Assembly (NCBI GenBank): GCA_000720535.1
Contig: JOAZ01000015.1
Location: 108,262-172,261 of the forward strand
Length of the DNA stretch: 64,000 nucleotides
From: Streptomyces halstedii
Lineage (GTDB): Bacteria; Actinomycetota; Actinomycetes; Streptomycetales; Streptomycetaceae
Direction of reading: 5' to 3'
This document shows, in pieces, positions 33,243 to 42,187 of this stretch. The notes beneath the pieces are model-generated. The model searched no databases. It saw only the letters and a program-made list of their open reading frames with translations, and was not told the origin of the DNA. The translations under genes and the position numbers were made by a program. Every line of letters begins with the position of its first letter. Position 1 is the first letter of the stretch.

Positions 33243-34181
33243 GTGAGCCAGACAGCAGCCCCGCCGGCCCCGGTGGACCCCGCACCCTCCCCCCAGCCGC
33301 CCGTGTACGAGCCCGGCGAGCTGGCCGCGCTCGCCGCCCGCCACGGCCTGACCGTGAGCGGCGCGCGGCCGTCCCTCGGGGAGTACGTCCGGCAGTTGTG
33401 GGGGCGCAGGCACTTCATCACCGCGTTCGCGACCGCCAAACTGACCGCGCAGTACAGCCAGGCGAAGCTGGGCCAGATCTGGCAGATCATGACGCCGCTG
33501 CTCAACGCGACGGTGTACTACTTCATCTTCGGCGTCCTGATGAACACCAAGCGCGGGATCCCGGACTTCGTGCCGTTCCTCGTCACCGGTGTCTTCATCT
33601 GGACGTTCACCGCCAGCTCGATCACGGCCGGCACCCGGGCCATCAGCGGCAACACCGGACTCGTGCGGGCCCTGCACTTCCCGCGCGCCTCGCTGCCCAT
33701 CGCGCTGGCCCTCCAGCAGCTCCAGCAGCTCCTGTTCTCGCTGGGCGCGCTCTTCCTCATCCTTCTGGCGTTCGGCCAGTACCCGCGGCCGTCCTGGCTG
33801 CTGGCGATCCCCGCGCTCGCCCTTCAGGCCCTGTTCAACACCGGCGTCTCCATGGTCATGGCCCGCCTCGCCGCGAAGACCCCCGACATCGCCCAGCTGA
33901 TGCCGTTCGTCCTGCGCACGTGGATGTACTCGTCGGGCGTGATGTGGAGCCTGGACAAACTGCTCACCGAGGACCGCGTCCCCTCGTACGTCCTGCTGGC
34001 GCTGGAGTGCAACCCGGCCGCCGTCTACATCGACCTGATGCGCTACGCCCTGATCGACAGCTTCACCGGCGCCCAACTTCCCCCGCACGTATGGGCCGTC
34101 GCGGCGGGCTGGGCGCTCCTCTGCGGGATCGGCGGCTTCGTGTACTTCTGGAAGGCCGAGGAGCGGTACGGACGTGGCTGA
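33243..34181 (+). CDS. TagG-like ABC-2 exporter permease
   Basis: A 312-residue integral membrane protein of the ABC-2 family. After a Pro-rich cytoplasmic N-terminus and the amphipathic GRRHFITAFATAKLTAQYSQAKLGQ, six membrane segments follow, including LLNATVYYFIFGVLM and FLVTGVFIWTFTASSI. The motif LGQIWQIMTPLLNATVYY resembles permeases that export wall teichoic acid or O-antigen polymers. It pairs with the ATPase whose GTG start overlaps its stop. Given the neighbouring polymerases, export of a lipid-linked glycopolymer is likely. The start is one of two adjacent GTG codons (33240 or 33243); no strong Shine-Dalgarno separates them. Confidence 0.88.
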   Translation: MSQTAAPPAPVDPAPSPQPPVYEPGELAALAARHGLTVSGARPSLGEYVRQLWGRRHFITAFATAKLTAQYSQAKLGQIWQIMTPLLNATVYYFIFGVLMNTKRGIPDFVPFLVTGVFIWTFTASSITAGTRAISGNTGLVRALHFPRASLPIALALQQLQQLLFSLGALFLILLAFGQYPRPSWLLAIPALALQALFNTGVSMVMARLAAKTPDIAQLMPFVLRTWMYSSGVMWSLDKLLTEDRVPSYVLLALECNPAAVYIDLMRYALIDSFTGAQLPPHVWAVAAGWALLCGIGGFVYFWKAEERYGRG

Positions 34182-34983
34182 CATCACCGGCACCACCCCC
34201 GGCACCCGGGTCCCCACCGTCGTCGTCGACGACGTCCACATCACCTACACCGTCAACGGCGCCCGCACCGGACGGGGCAGCGCCACCTCCGCCCTCAACC
34301 GGATCGTCTCGCGCGGCCGGCCGCGGGGCGCCCGCACGGTGCACGCCGTCAAGGGCGTCAGCTTCGCCGCGTACAGGGGCGAGGCCATCGGCCTGATCGG
34401 CTCCAACGGATCCGGCAAGTCGACGCTCCTCAAGGCCGTCGCGGGACTCCTGCCGCCGTCCCAGGGCCGGGTGCACACCCAGGGCCAGCCCTCGCTGCTC
34501 GGCGTCAACGCGGCCCTGATGAGCGATCTGACCGGCGAGCGCAACGTCGTCCTGGGCGGGCTGGCCATGGGAATGACCCGCGCGCAGATCCGGGAGCGCT
34601 ACCAGGACATCGTGGAGTTCTCCGGGATCAACGAGAAGGGCGACTTCATCACGCTGCCCATGCGCACCTACTCCTCCGGCATGGGGGCCCGGCTGCGGTT
34701 CTCCATCGCCGCCGCCAAGAGCCACGACGTCCTGCTGATCGACGAGGCGCTGTCCACGGGCGACGCGAGGTTCCAGCGGCGCAGCAAGGACCGGATCATG
34801 GAGCTGCGCGAGCAGGCCGGCACGGTCTTCCTGGTCAGCCACAGCAACCGGTCGATCACCGAGACCTGCGACCGGGCGCTGTGGCTGGAGGCGGGGACGC
34901 TGCGGATGGACGGCCCGGCCAAGGAGGTCGTGGCGGCGTACGAGGAGTTCACCGGACCGGTGAAGAAGCCCAAGAAGAAGTGA
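34174..34983 (+). CDS. TagH-like ABC exporter ATP-binding protein
   Basis: ATPase of 269 residues. Walker A is GSNGSGKSTLLKA (about 74-86), the signature reads YSSGMGARLRFSIA (about 167), Walker B is VLLIDEALSTGD (about 189) and the switch histidine is in FLVSHSN. The shortened signature SSGM and the LIDEALSTGD form are typical of polysaccharide/teichoic-acid exporters (TagH, KpsT, RfbE types). The first 45 residues include an unusual insertion (NGARTGRGSATSALNRIVSR) before the core beta strands. It overlaps the permease by 8 bases. With the permease it should flip a wall glycopolymer to the outer face. It ends in a Lys-rich tail. Confidence 0.92.
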   Translation: MADITGTTPGTRVPTVVVDDVHITYTVNGARTGRGSATSALNRIVSRGRPRGARTVHAVKGVSFAAYRGEAIGLIGSNGSGKSTLLKAVAGLLPPSQGRVHTQGQPSLLGVNAALMSDLTGERNVVLGGLAMGMTRAQIRERYQDIVEFSGINEKGDFITLPMRTYSSGMGARLRFSIAAAKSHDVLLIDEALSTGDARFQRRSKDRIMELREQAGTVFLVSHSNRSITETCDRALWLEAGTLRMDGPAKEVVAAYEEFTGPVKKPKKK

Positions 34984-34999
34984 TCACGAGGGCGTGACT

Positions 35000-35034
35000 C
35001 CGCCGCCGGGCGGTCCGACCCGTCCCGGCGGCGG
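35000..35034 (+). terminator. terminator of the TagGH-like operon
   Basis: CCGCCGCCGGG (35000-35010) pairs with CCCGGCGGCGG (35024-35034), a perfect 11-bp stem with a 13-base loop, 17 bases past the ATPase stop. Confidence 0.75.
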
Positions 35035-35044
35035 ACACGACGAA

Positions 35045-35081
35045 GCCGCCGGACCGATGGGGGCACCATCCGTCCGGCGGC
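35045..35081 (-). terminator. terminator of the NAD-glutamate dehydrogenase gene
   Basis: GCCGCCGGAC (35045-35054) pairs with GTCCGGCGGC (35072-35081), and inside it GATGG pairs with CCATC. It lies 66 bases past the gdh stop on the minus strand. Confidence 0.75.
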
Positions 35082-35146
35082 CGGGAGCGGCGGTGGCCCG
35101 CCGCTCCCCGATCACGCGGGCAGGGTCCGCGCGATCCGACCCGCCG

Positions 35147-38100
35147 TCACGCGTGCGTACGCAACAGGGTCCGCATCGTCCGCATCGCCACCGACAGGTT
35201 CGCCAGGTCGAAGGACTCCGAGCTCTGGATCTCCTCCAGGGTGGAGCGCGACCGCGCCAGGATGGCCGCGTTCTTCTCCTCCCAGGCGGTGAACCGGTCC
35301 TGCGGCGTCGAGGTGCCGTTGCCGACGGTCAGCACGTCCGACGTCAGGGCCGCGTGCGCCGCGTACAGGTCCTCGCGGATGGAGGCGCGGGCCATGGACT
35401 GCCAGCGGTCCGCCCTCGGCAGCTCGATGACCCGGTCCATCAGCTGCGCGATGCCCAGCCGGTCACCCAGGTCGTAGTAGACCTCGGCGACCGCCAGCGG
35501 CTCCTTGCCCGTACGGTCGGCGATGGCGACGATGTCCAGCGCCGGGAAGGCCGAGGAGAACCCGGCCACCCGCACCGCGAGGTCCTCCGGGACACCCGCC
35601 GCGGTCAGCTCGTCGAGGATCGAGCCGTACCACTCCAGGTCGGCGCCCTTGAGCAGCTTGGGCAGTTCGCCCCAGACCCGCTCCACACCGGACCGGAAGA
35701 AGTCCACGGTCTCCCCGATCGCGACCGGCTGCGGGCGGTTGCCGAGCAGCCAGCGCGAACCGCGCTCCACCAGCCGGCGCGAGTGCAGCCTGATGCGGGT
35801 CTGCACATCGGCGGCCACCTGGTTGTCGAGCGCCTCGACGGCGTCCCACACCGCGGACAGGCCGAAGATCTCACGGGCCGCGTACTGCGCCCGCACGATC
35901 TCGTCCAGCGACGCCCCGGTCTCCTCCCGCAGCCGGTGCAGGAAGGTCGAACCACCGCTGTTCACGGTGTCGTTGACCAGCACCGTCGTGATGATCTCGC
36001 GGCGCAGGGCGTGCCCGGCGACCGCCTCGGGGAAGCGCTCCGTGAGCAGCGCGGGGAAGTAGGAGTGCACCAGCTTCTGCAGATACGGGTCGTCCGGCAG
36101 GCTGGTGGTGATCAGCTCCTCGGCCGCGGTGATCTTGGTGTAGGCGAGCAGCACGGCCAGCTCCGGCTGGCTGAGCCCCTTGCCGTGGTTGAGCAGCTCG
36201 CGGATCTGCCGGTCGTTGGGCAGGAACTCCAGCGCCCGGTTCAGCTGTCCGTCACGGCCCAGCCGGCGCATGAAGCGCTGGTGGGCGTGGAGGAGGGACG
36301 GCGCCTGCGCGCAGGCGTTGGCCAGGGCGACGTTCTGCGCGTAGTTGGTGCGCAGCACGAGGCGTCCGACCTCGTCCGTCATCTCGGCGAGCACCTTGTT
36401 GCGCTGCTTGACGGTCATGTCGCTGTCCCGGACCAGCCCGTTGAGCAGGATCTTGATGTTCACCTCGTGGTCGGAGGTGTCCACCCCGGCGCTGTTGTCG
36501 ATCGCGTCGGTGTTGATCCGGCCGCCGGTCCGCGCGAACTCGATCCGCCCCAGCTGGGTGGCGCCGAGGTTGCCGCCCTCGCCGACCACCCGGGCCCGCA
36601 GGTCCTCGCCGTTGACCCGGATCGCGTCGTTGCCCTTGTCGCCGACGTCGGCGTTCGACTCGGCCGACGACTTGATGTAGGTGCCGATGCCGCCGTTCCA
36701 CACGAGGTCGACCCGCGCCTTGAGGATGTTCTGCATCAGCTCGGCGGGCGTCATCTTGGTGACGTCGGCGTCGATGCCGAGCGCCTCACGGACGTGGGCG
36801 TTGACCGGGATCGACTTGGCGCCGCGCGGGTGGACCCCGCCGCCCGGTGAGAGCAGGTCCTTGTCGTAGTCGGCCCAGGAGCTGCGGGGCAGGTCGAACA
36901 GCCGGCGCCGCTCCGCGTACGAGGCGGCGGCGTCCGGGGTCGGGTCGAGGAAGATGTGCCGGTGGTCGAAGGCCGCGACCAGCCGGATGTGCTCGGACAG
37001 CAGCATGCCGTTGCCGAACACGTCACCCGACATGTCCCCGACGCCGACGACCGTGAAGTCCTCGGTTTGCGTGTCGTGTCCCAGCTCGCGGAAGTGCCGC
37101 TTCACGGACTCCCAGGCACCCCGCGCGGTGATGCCCATGCCCTTGTGGTCGTAGCCGGCGGAACCGCCGGACGCGAAGGCGTCCCCGAGCCAGAAGCCGT
37201 ACGACACGGCGACGTCGTTGGCGATGTCGGAGAACTTCGCGGTGCCCTTGTCGGCGGCGACGACGAGATAGGTGTCGTCCTCGTCGTGCCGGACCACGTC
37301 GGCGGGCGGCACGACCTCGCCCATCACCAGGTTGTCGGTGATGTCCAGGAGCGCCGAGATGAACGTCTTGTAGCAGGCGACCCCCTCGGCGAGCCAGGCG
37401 TCACGGTCCACGGCCGGATCCGGGAGCTGCTTGGCGACGAATCCGCCCTTGGCCCCGACCGGCACGATCACGGTGTTCTTGACCATCTGCGCCTTGACCA
37501 GGCCGAGGATCTCCGTACGGAAGTCCTCCCGCCGGTCCGACCAGCGCAGCCCACCGCGGGCGACCTTGCCGAAGCGCAGGTGGACGCCCTCGACGCGCGG
37601 CGAGTACACCCAGATCTCGAACGCCGGCCGCGGCGCCGGAAGATCGGGGATGGCCTGCGGGTCGAACTTCATGGAGACGTAGTTGTGCGGCTCCTGGTCG
37701 TCACCCGGCTGGAAGAAGTTGGTCCGCAGGGTGGCCTTGATGACGGTGAGGAAGGACCGCAGGATCCGGTCCTCGTCCAGCGAGGCGACCTGGTCCAGGG
37801 CCCCGTCCAGCTCCTCAAGGATCCCGTCGGTCAGCTCCGTGCCCGCCTTCTGCCGGTTCGGGGCCATCCGGGCCTCGAAGAGGGAGACCAGCAGCCGGGT
37901 GGTGTGGACGTTGTTACGGAGGGTGTCCTCCATGTAGTCCTGGCTGAACGTGGCCCCGGCCTGGCGCAGGTACTTCGCGTAGGCGCGCAGCACCATGGCC
38001 TGACGCCAGTCGAGCCCGGCGCCCAGCACCAGCGAGTTGAAGCCGTCGTTCTCCGCCTCACCGGTCCAGACGGCCGCGAACGCCTCCTGGAAGCGGTCCC

Positions 38101-40168
38101 GGGTGTCGTCGCCCAGGTGGTCGACGCCGCCGCTCGCCTTCGGCATGCGCAGCCCGAAGTCGTAGATCCAGGCGTGCGCCCGGTCGGCGCAGCGCAGCTC
38201 GTAGGGCCGTTCGTCGACGACCTCGACGCCGAGGCGCTGGAGCGCGGGCAGGACGGCGGAGAGGGAGACCTGCTCGCCCGTCCGGTAGATCTTGAAGCGG
38301 CGCTCGCCGGGACCGACGCCCACCGGTTCGTACAGGCTGAGGGCGAAGTCCTTGTCGTCCTGCTCAAGCGCCTCCAGGTGCACCAGGTCGGCCACGGCCG
38401 CGCGGGGCGAGTGGTCGGCCTTGTAGCCCTCGGGGAACGACTGCCCGTACCGGCGCAGCAGTTCGGCGGCGCGCTCCTCGCCGCACTCGGCGTTCAGCGC
38501 CTCGTGGAAACCGTCGGCCCAGGAGCGGGCGGCCTCGACGAGACGGGCCTCGATGCGGTCCGCCTCCGCGTCGGTCAGGTGCGGCAGCTCGGTGCCCTGC
38601 GGGACGCGGACGACGAAGTGCAGCCGGGAGAGGATCGACTCGGTGTTCCACGCCGTGAAGTCGACGCTGGTGCCGCCCAGCTCCTCCTTGAGGATGTCGA
38701 TCAGGCGGAGCCGTACCCCGGTGGTGTAGCGGTCGCGCGGCAGGTAGACGAGGGCGGAGTAGTAGCGCCCGTACTCGTCCTGGCGCAGGTACAGCCGCAG
38801 CCGGCGGCGCTCCTGGAGGTACAGCACGGACGTGGCGATGGACCGCAGTTGGTCGACGGGCGTCTGGAACAGCTCGTCGCGCGGGTACGTCTCCAGGATC
38901 TGGAGCAGGTCCCGGCCGTCGTGGCTGTTGGGCGTGAAGCCGGCGCCCTCCAGCACCTCGGCGACCTTCTGCCGGACGACGGGCACCCGGCGCACCGACT
39001 CGGTGTACGCCGCGGACGAGAACAGGCCGAGGAAGCGCCGCTCACCGACGACGTTGCCGTCGGCGTCGAACTTCTTCACCCCGACGTAGTCGAGGTAGCC
39101 GGGGCGGTGGACGGTGGCCCTGCTGTTCGCCTTCGTCAGGACGAGCAGCCGGTGCTCGCGTGCCTTGGCGCGGGCGTCGGCGGGCAGCCGGTCGAAGGAC
39201 GGGCTGACGGGGTGGGCCTCGTCGGCGGCGTGCTTGGGGTCGGAGCGCAGGATGCCCAGGCCGGTACCGGGGACGGCCGTCAGCGCGTCGCTGTCGCGCA
39301 GCTCGTACTCGCGGTAGCCGAGGAAGGTGAAGTGGTCGGCGGCCAGCCAGCGCAGCAGCTCGCGGGCCTCCTCCACCTCGACGTCACCGAGGTCGTCCAG
39401 GGGCTCGGAGGGAAGGTCGTCGGCGATCCGCAGAGCGGCGTCGCGCATCTTCCCCCAGTCCTCGACGGCCTCGCGCACATCGGACAGCACACGGAGCAGA
39501 TCGGTGTTGATCTGCTTCAGGTCGGCGCGGTCCGACTCCCGGTCGATCTCGACGTGGATCCAGGACTCGACGACCGCGTCGTGCGGCAGTTCGGCGCGGA
39601 CCTCCTTGCGGCCCTTGGAGCGGCGCGGCACGTCGCCGTGCGGCCGGTCGTCCGCGAGCACCTCGATCAGCCGGCCGGCGACGTCACGGCGGACGACGAC
39701 CTGCGGGTGGATGACGAGGTGGATGCCGCGGCCCTGCCGGGACAGCTCGTTGGTCACCGAGTCGACGAGGAACGGCATGTCGTCGGTGACGACCTCGACC
39801 ACGGAGTGGCTGCACGTCCAGCCGTTCTCCTCGACGGTCGGGGTGTGCACCCGGACGTTGGCCGTGCCCTGGGGGCGCTCCTCGGCGAGGCGGTAGTGGG
39901 AAGCCGCCGCACCGAAGACGTCGACCGGATCCCGGCCCGCGACGTCCTCCGGAGCGGTGTGCAGGTAGTAGCGCTGGAGGTAGGCGAGCGTCTGGTCCTC
40001 GACCGGCCGCTCTTCCCGGTCGGCTCCGGCGTCGGCCCCGGTGTCCTCCGCGAGGCGGACCCGTGGGGCCCCGCCCGGGCCATCGACACCACCGCCCGGA
40101 CTGTTGTCAGCTACCCGTGCCGCCCGTGCGAGCAGCTCGGCCTTGGCTTCGTCCAGCTTGGTCTGCAT
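35147..40168 (-). CDS. gdhB: NAD-specific glutamate dehydrogenase, large (180 kDa) type
   Basis: A 1,673-residue enzyme of the large GDH class, which oxidises glutamate to 2-oxoglutarate and ammonia with NAD (EC 1.4.1.2). The N-terminal half holds ACT-like regulatory domains (for example LVDSVTNELSRQGRGIHLVIHP, split; about 130-150). The catalytic part begins near 860: PVGAKGGFVAKQLPDP (about 905, glutamate-binding lysine region), GEVVPPADVVRHDEDDTYLV, and the dinucleotide site GVGDMSGDVFGNGML (about 1036). The C-terminal quarter is the helical region special to this class. Streptomyces clavuligerus GDH was the first of this type described, as I recall. Length and motifs are full; no break is seen. 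It stands alone with a terminator behind it and a 364-base leader region in front. Confidence 0.95.
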   Translation of the reverse strand: MQTKLDEAKAELLARAARVADNSPGGGVDGPGGAPRVRLAEDTGADAGADREERPVEDQTLAYLQRYYLHTAPEDVAGRDPVDVFGAAASHYRLAEERPQGTANVRVHTPTVEENGWTCSHSVVEVVTDDMPFLVDSVTNELSRQGRGIHLVIHPQVVVRRDVAGRLIEVLADDRPHGDVPRRSKGRKEVRAELPHDAVVESWIHVEIDRESDRADLKQINTDLLRVLSDVREAVEDWGKMRDAALRIADDLPSEPLDDLGDVEVEEARELLRWLAADHFTFLGYREYELRDSDALTAVPGTGLGILRSDPKHAADEAHPVSPSFDRLPADARAKAREHRLLVLTKANSRATVHRPGYLDYVGVKKFDADGNVVGERRFLGLFSSAAYTESVRRVPVVRQKVAEVLEGAGFTPNSHDGRDLLQILETYPRDELFQTPVDQLRSIATSVLYLQERRRLRLYLRQDEYGRYYSALVYLPRDRYTTGVRLRLIDILKEELGGTSVDFTAWNTESILSRLHFVVRVPQGTELPHLTDAEADRIEARLVEAARSWADGFHEALNAECGEERAAELLRRYGQSFPEGYKADHSPRAAVADLVHLEALEQDDKDFALSLYEPVGVGPGERRFKIYRTGEQVSLSAVLPALQRLGVEVVDERPYELRCADRAHAWIYDFGLRMPKASGGVDHLGDDTRDRFQEAFAAVWTGEAENDGFNSLVLGAGLDWRQAMVLRAYAKYLRQAGATFSQDYMEDTLRNNVHTTRLLVSLFEARMAPNRQKAGTELTDGILEELDGALDQVASLDEDRILRSFLTVIKATLRTNFFQPGDDQEPHNYVSMKFDPQAIPDLPAPRPAFEIWVYSPRVEGVHLRFGKVARGGLRWSDRREDFRTEILGLVKAQMVKNTVIVPVGAKGGFVAKQLPDPAVDRDAWLAEGVACYKTFISALLDITDNLVMGEVVPPADVVRHDEDDTYLVVAADKGTAKFSDIANDVAVSYGFWLGDAFASGGSAGYDHKGMGITARGAWESVKRHFRELGHDTQTEDFTVVGVGDMSGDVFGNGMLLSEHIRLVAAFDHRHIFLDPTPDAAASYAERRRLFDLPRSSWADYDKDLLSPGGGVHPRGAKSIPVNAHVREALGIDADVTKMTPAELMQNILKARVDLVWNGGIGTYIKSSAESNADVGDKGNDAIRVNGEDLRARVVGEGGNLGATQLGRIEFARTGGRINTDAIDNSAGVDTSDHEVNIKILLNGLVRDSDMTVKQRNKVLAEMTDEVGRLVLRTNYAQNVALANACAQAPSLLHAHQRFMRRLGRDGQLNRALEFLPNDRQIRELLNHGKGLSQPELAVLLAYTKITAAEELITTSLPDDPYLQKLVHSYFPALLTERFPEAVAGHALRREIITTVLVNDTVNSGGSTFLHRLREETGASLDEIVRAQYAAREIFGLSAVWDAVEALDNQVAADVQTRIRLHSRRLVERGSRWLLGNRPQPVAIGETVDFFRSGVERVWGELPKLLKGADLEWYGSILDELTAAGVPEDLAVRVAGFSSAFPALDIVAIADRTGKEPLAVAEVYYDLGDRLGIAQLMDRVIELPRADRWQSMARASIREDLYAAHAALTSDVLTVGNGTSTPQDRFTAWEEKNAAILARSRSTLEEIQSSESFDLANLSVAMRTMRTLLRTHA

Positions 40169-40532
40169 GTCCTCTGGCTCCTGTCGCGCGCCGTTGCGTG
40201 ACGTAGGTGTAAAAGGCGACGTACCGCCACGGCACGGATTTTCCGGTCCGGTCCGACGCTGTGCCGCCTCGGAAGACCCCCGGGACCGTACGGGCCGTTT
40301 CCGGCGGACGGTCCGGGAGGTGGGCAGCGCTGATCGCCCGGGTGCTGTGGCACTCCGGGCCGGTGCCGGGGGCTTCGCTGCCCCCGAGGCGTATCGCGCT
40401 GATCACGGCACCAGGCTATCTCTCCCGCACCCACAACCGTCATGAGCCGCATATGTACAAAAGAACGGCCCGAACTTTGACACTCTGGACATCGCCATGG
40501 GTCGCTCCCGGCACGTAACGGAACAGGGCCGG
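40169..40532. other. 364-base region upstream of gdh
   Basis: No gene is seen here. It contains a 7-bp hairpin CGGGGGC/GCCCCCG (40367-40386) that could end the HAD gene transcript or fold in the gdh leader. A weak minus-strand promoter candidate has CGTCAT (reverse of ATGACG) at 40438-40443 and AGGCTA (reverse of TAGCCT) at 40413-40418, 19 bases apart. If used, the gdh leader would be about 240 bases. Confidence 0.4.
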
Positions 40533-41261
40533 TCACTCCCCGCCGAGCCGTCCCGCCGCGCGTGGGCCGTGCATCGAGTCGTCCATCGGGCAGTCCATCG
40601 ACTCGGCCAGCGCGACCGCCTCCGCCAGGGTGTCCACCACGGGCACGCCCACCGCCTCCAGGCTGTCCCGGCTGTGCGAACCACCGGTGTAGAGCACGGC
40701 GCGCGCCCCGACGTGGGCGGCGGCCACCGCGTCGTCCACCGCGTCCCCGATGACCACCGAGCGCTCGGGGTCCACCCCCTCCAGCTCCGCGAAGTGCCGC
40801 TCCATGTGCAGGGCCTTGCTGCCCCCGGAGGGACCGGTGCGGCCGTCCACCCGCACGAAGTGCGGCTCGATGCCGTAGCCCCGGACGGTGGGGACCAGCT
40901 GTTCGTGCCCGTACATGCTGAGCAGGGACTGGCTGCGGCCCGCTCCCGTCCACCGGGCCAGCAGCTCCTCGACGCCCTCGGTCAGCCCGCAGGCCGCCCG
41001 CCGCTCGGTGTAGTGGCGGTGGAAGAGGCCGTCCATCCGCTCCCACTCGGCGTCCGTGGGCAGCCGGCCGAGCAGCCGCTCGTAGAACCGGGGTATCGGC
41101 ACGCAGTACGTCTCCCGGTACCGCTCCAGCGTGAGCGGTGGCAGGTCCACCTCCGCGAACGCCGCGTTCGTCGCGCCGACGACCGCGCCGATGTCGTCGA
41201 GCAGTGTGCCGTTCCAGTCCCAGACCAGGTGCGTGGTGCCGTGCTTCCCCCGATTCGCCAT
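40533..41261 (-). CDS. HAD-family hydrolase (phosphoglycolate-phosphatase-like)
   Basis: A 242-residue phosphatase-type HAD protein. Motif I is VWDWNGTLLDD (about 12-22), in which the usual DxDGT aspartate pair reads D-W-N, so the second aspartate (acid/base) is Asn. Motif III lysine is in SKALHMERH and motif IV is VVIGDAVDDAVAA (about 177). The C1 cap (about 30-95) includes RYRETYCVPIPRFYERLLG. Phosphatase activity on a small phosphate ester is likely but the D-to-N change in motif I is notable. ATG at 41261 starts MANRGKHGTTH; a start 36 bases upstream is possible. It is unrelated to the gdh gene in function as far as I can see. Confidence 0.83.
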   Translation of the reverse strand: MANRGKHGTTHLVWDWNGTLLDDIGAVVGATNAAFAEVDLPPLTLERYRETYCVPIPRFYERLLGRLPTDAEWERMDGLFHRHYTERRAACGLTEGVEELLARWTGAGRSQSLLSMYGHEQLVPTVRGYGIEPHFVRVDGRTGPSGGSKALHMERHFAELEGVDPERSVVIGDAVDDAVAAAHVGARAVLYTGGSHSRDSLEAVGVPVVDTLAEAVALAESMDCPMDDSMHGPRAAGRLGGE

Positions 41262-41344
41262 GGCGGAAACGGTACCCGCCGGGTACGACAACGGCACCGG
41301 CCCCGACTGCCGGGGCGCTCCGGAGGGGCCCTGTGGGGCCCTTG

Positions 41345-41395
41345 TGGCGCCCGGTGGGGTGGCGCCGGGGGCCCGGTGGGTGGCGCCCGGTGGGG
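41345..41395. repeat. 15-bp direct repeat in a G-rich intergenic tract
   Basis: TGGCGCCCGGTGGGG occurs at 41345-41359 and 41381-41395. The surrounding 41300-41397 is very G-rich on the plus strand (runs of 3-5 G), which could form a G-quadruplex. It lies between the HAD gene start and the DUF6912 gene stop. Confidence 0.55.
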
Positions 41396-41397
41396 CG

Positions 41398-41904
41398 TCA
41401 GCCGATGAGGCCGGGGATCTCCTGGACCCCGAACCACAGCAGCTCGTGGTCCTCCGCGCCGTCCACCGTGAACCGCGCGTCGTCGTCGCCGAGATCCGCC
41501 GCGCCCAGCGCCGCCGCTGCCGCCGCGACGTCCTTCTCCGCGTCGTCGGCGTCCACGTGCACCGCGGCGGCCTTCGCCAGGGCCACGGCCCGCGCGATCC
41601 GCACCTCCCCGAGCGACGAGGCGTCCAGGATCTGGTCCGGGTCGGCCACCGCCTCCCCGTCCGGCACGTCCACGGCGACGACGACGCGCCGCCGGGCCTC
41701 GTCCGGCCTGCCGGCGATCAGCCGCAGCGAGGCGGAGGCGGCCCGGTTGAGCGCCGCGTACTCCAGCTCCTCGATGTCGTCGGACACGTACCACTCACGC
41801 AGTGAGGGGGTCACCGCGTAGGCCGTGAGCGGGCCCGGCCCGATCTCGCCCGCACCATGAGCCGTGGCGAGGCCGGAGAGGGTCAGAGGGACGTACACAC
41901 GCAT
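41398..41904 (-). CDS. DUF6912-like conserved actinobacterial protein
   Basis: A 168-residue soluble protein starting MRVYVPLTLSGLATAH, a beginning I associate with a conserved actinobacterial family (DUF6912). It has LTAYAVTPSLREWYVSDD and EYAALNRAASASLRLI, then a half rich in Ala/Asp (DADDAEKDVAAAAAAL), and ends LLWFGVQEIPGLIG. No catalytic motif, signal peptide or membrane segment is visible. Function is unknown. It is upstream of the HAD gene on the same strand but a 136-base gap separates them. Confidence 0.75.
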   Translation of the reverse strand: MRVYVPLTLSGLATAHGAGEIGPGPLTAYAVTPSLREWYVSDDIEELEYAALNRAASASLRLIAGRPDEARRRVVVAVDVPDGEAVADPDQILDASSLGEVRIARAVALAKAAAVHVDADDAEKDVAAAAAALGAADLGDDDARFTVDGAEDHELLWFGVQEIPGLIG

Positions 41905-42187
41905 GGCTGACCGCTTTCGTCGTCGACAACGCCCCTCAGGATACGTGGGGCGTCCCCGATCGGGGCCCGTGAGCCACCCCCGGCCGTCCACCCCGCACCA
42001 CCCGTCACCCTCGTCGGAGCCCTTGCGGGGTGGGGCCCGCCACCCGGATAGGTGATTCTTCCCGGCCGCCCCTACCGGCCCCGCACCGGCTTGCGGCGCC
42101 CTCGGCCGCCCCCGTAGAAGATCACCGACGCGCGGATATCGCCCGGCACGCGCACGGGCAGACGACATCAGCCACGGGGACCAGCAC

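Noticed and set aside
14941-34983. Antibiotic biosynthetic cluster
   Set aside because: There are glycosyltransferases and methyltransferases but no polyketide, peptide or terpene backbone genes. The TagF domains and TagGH-like exporter point to a wall polymer.
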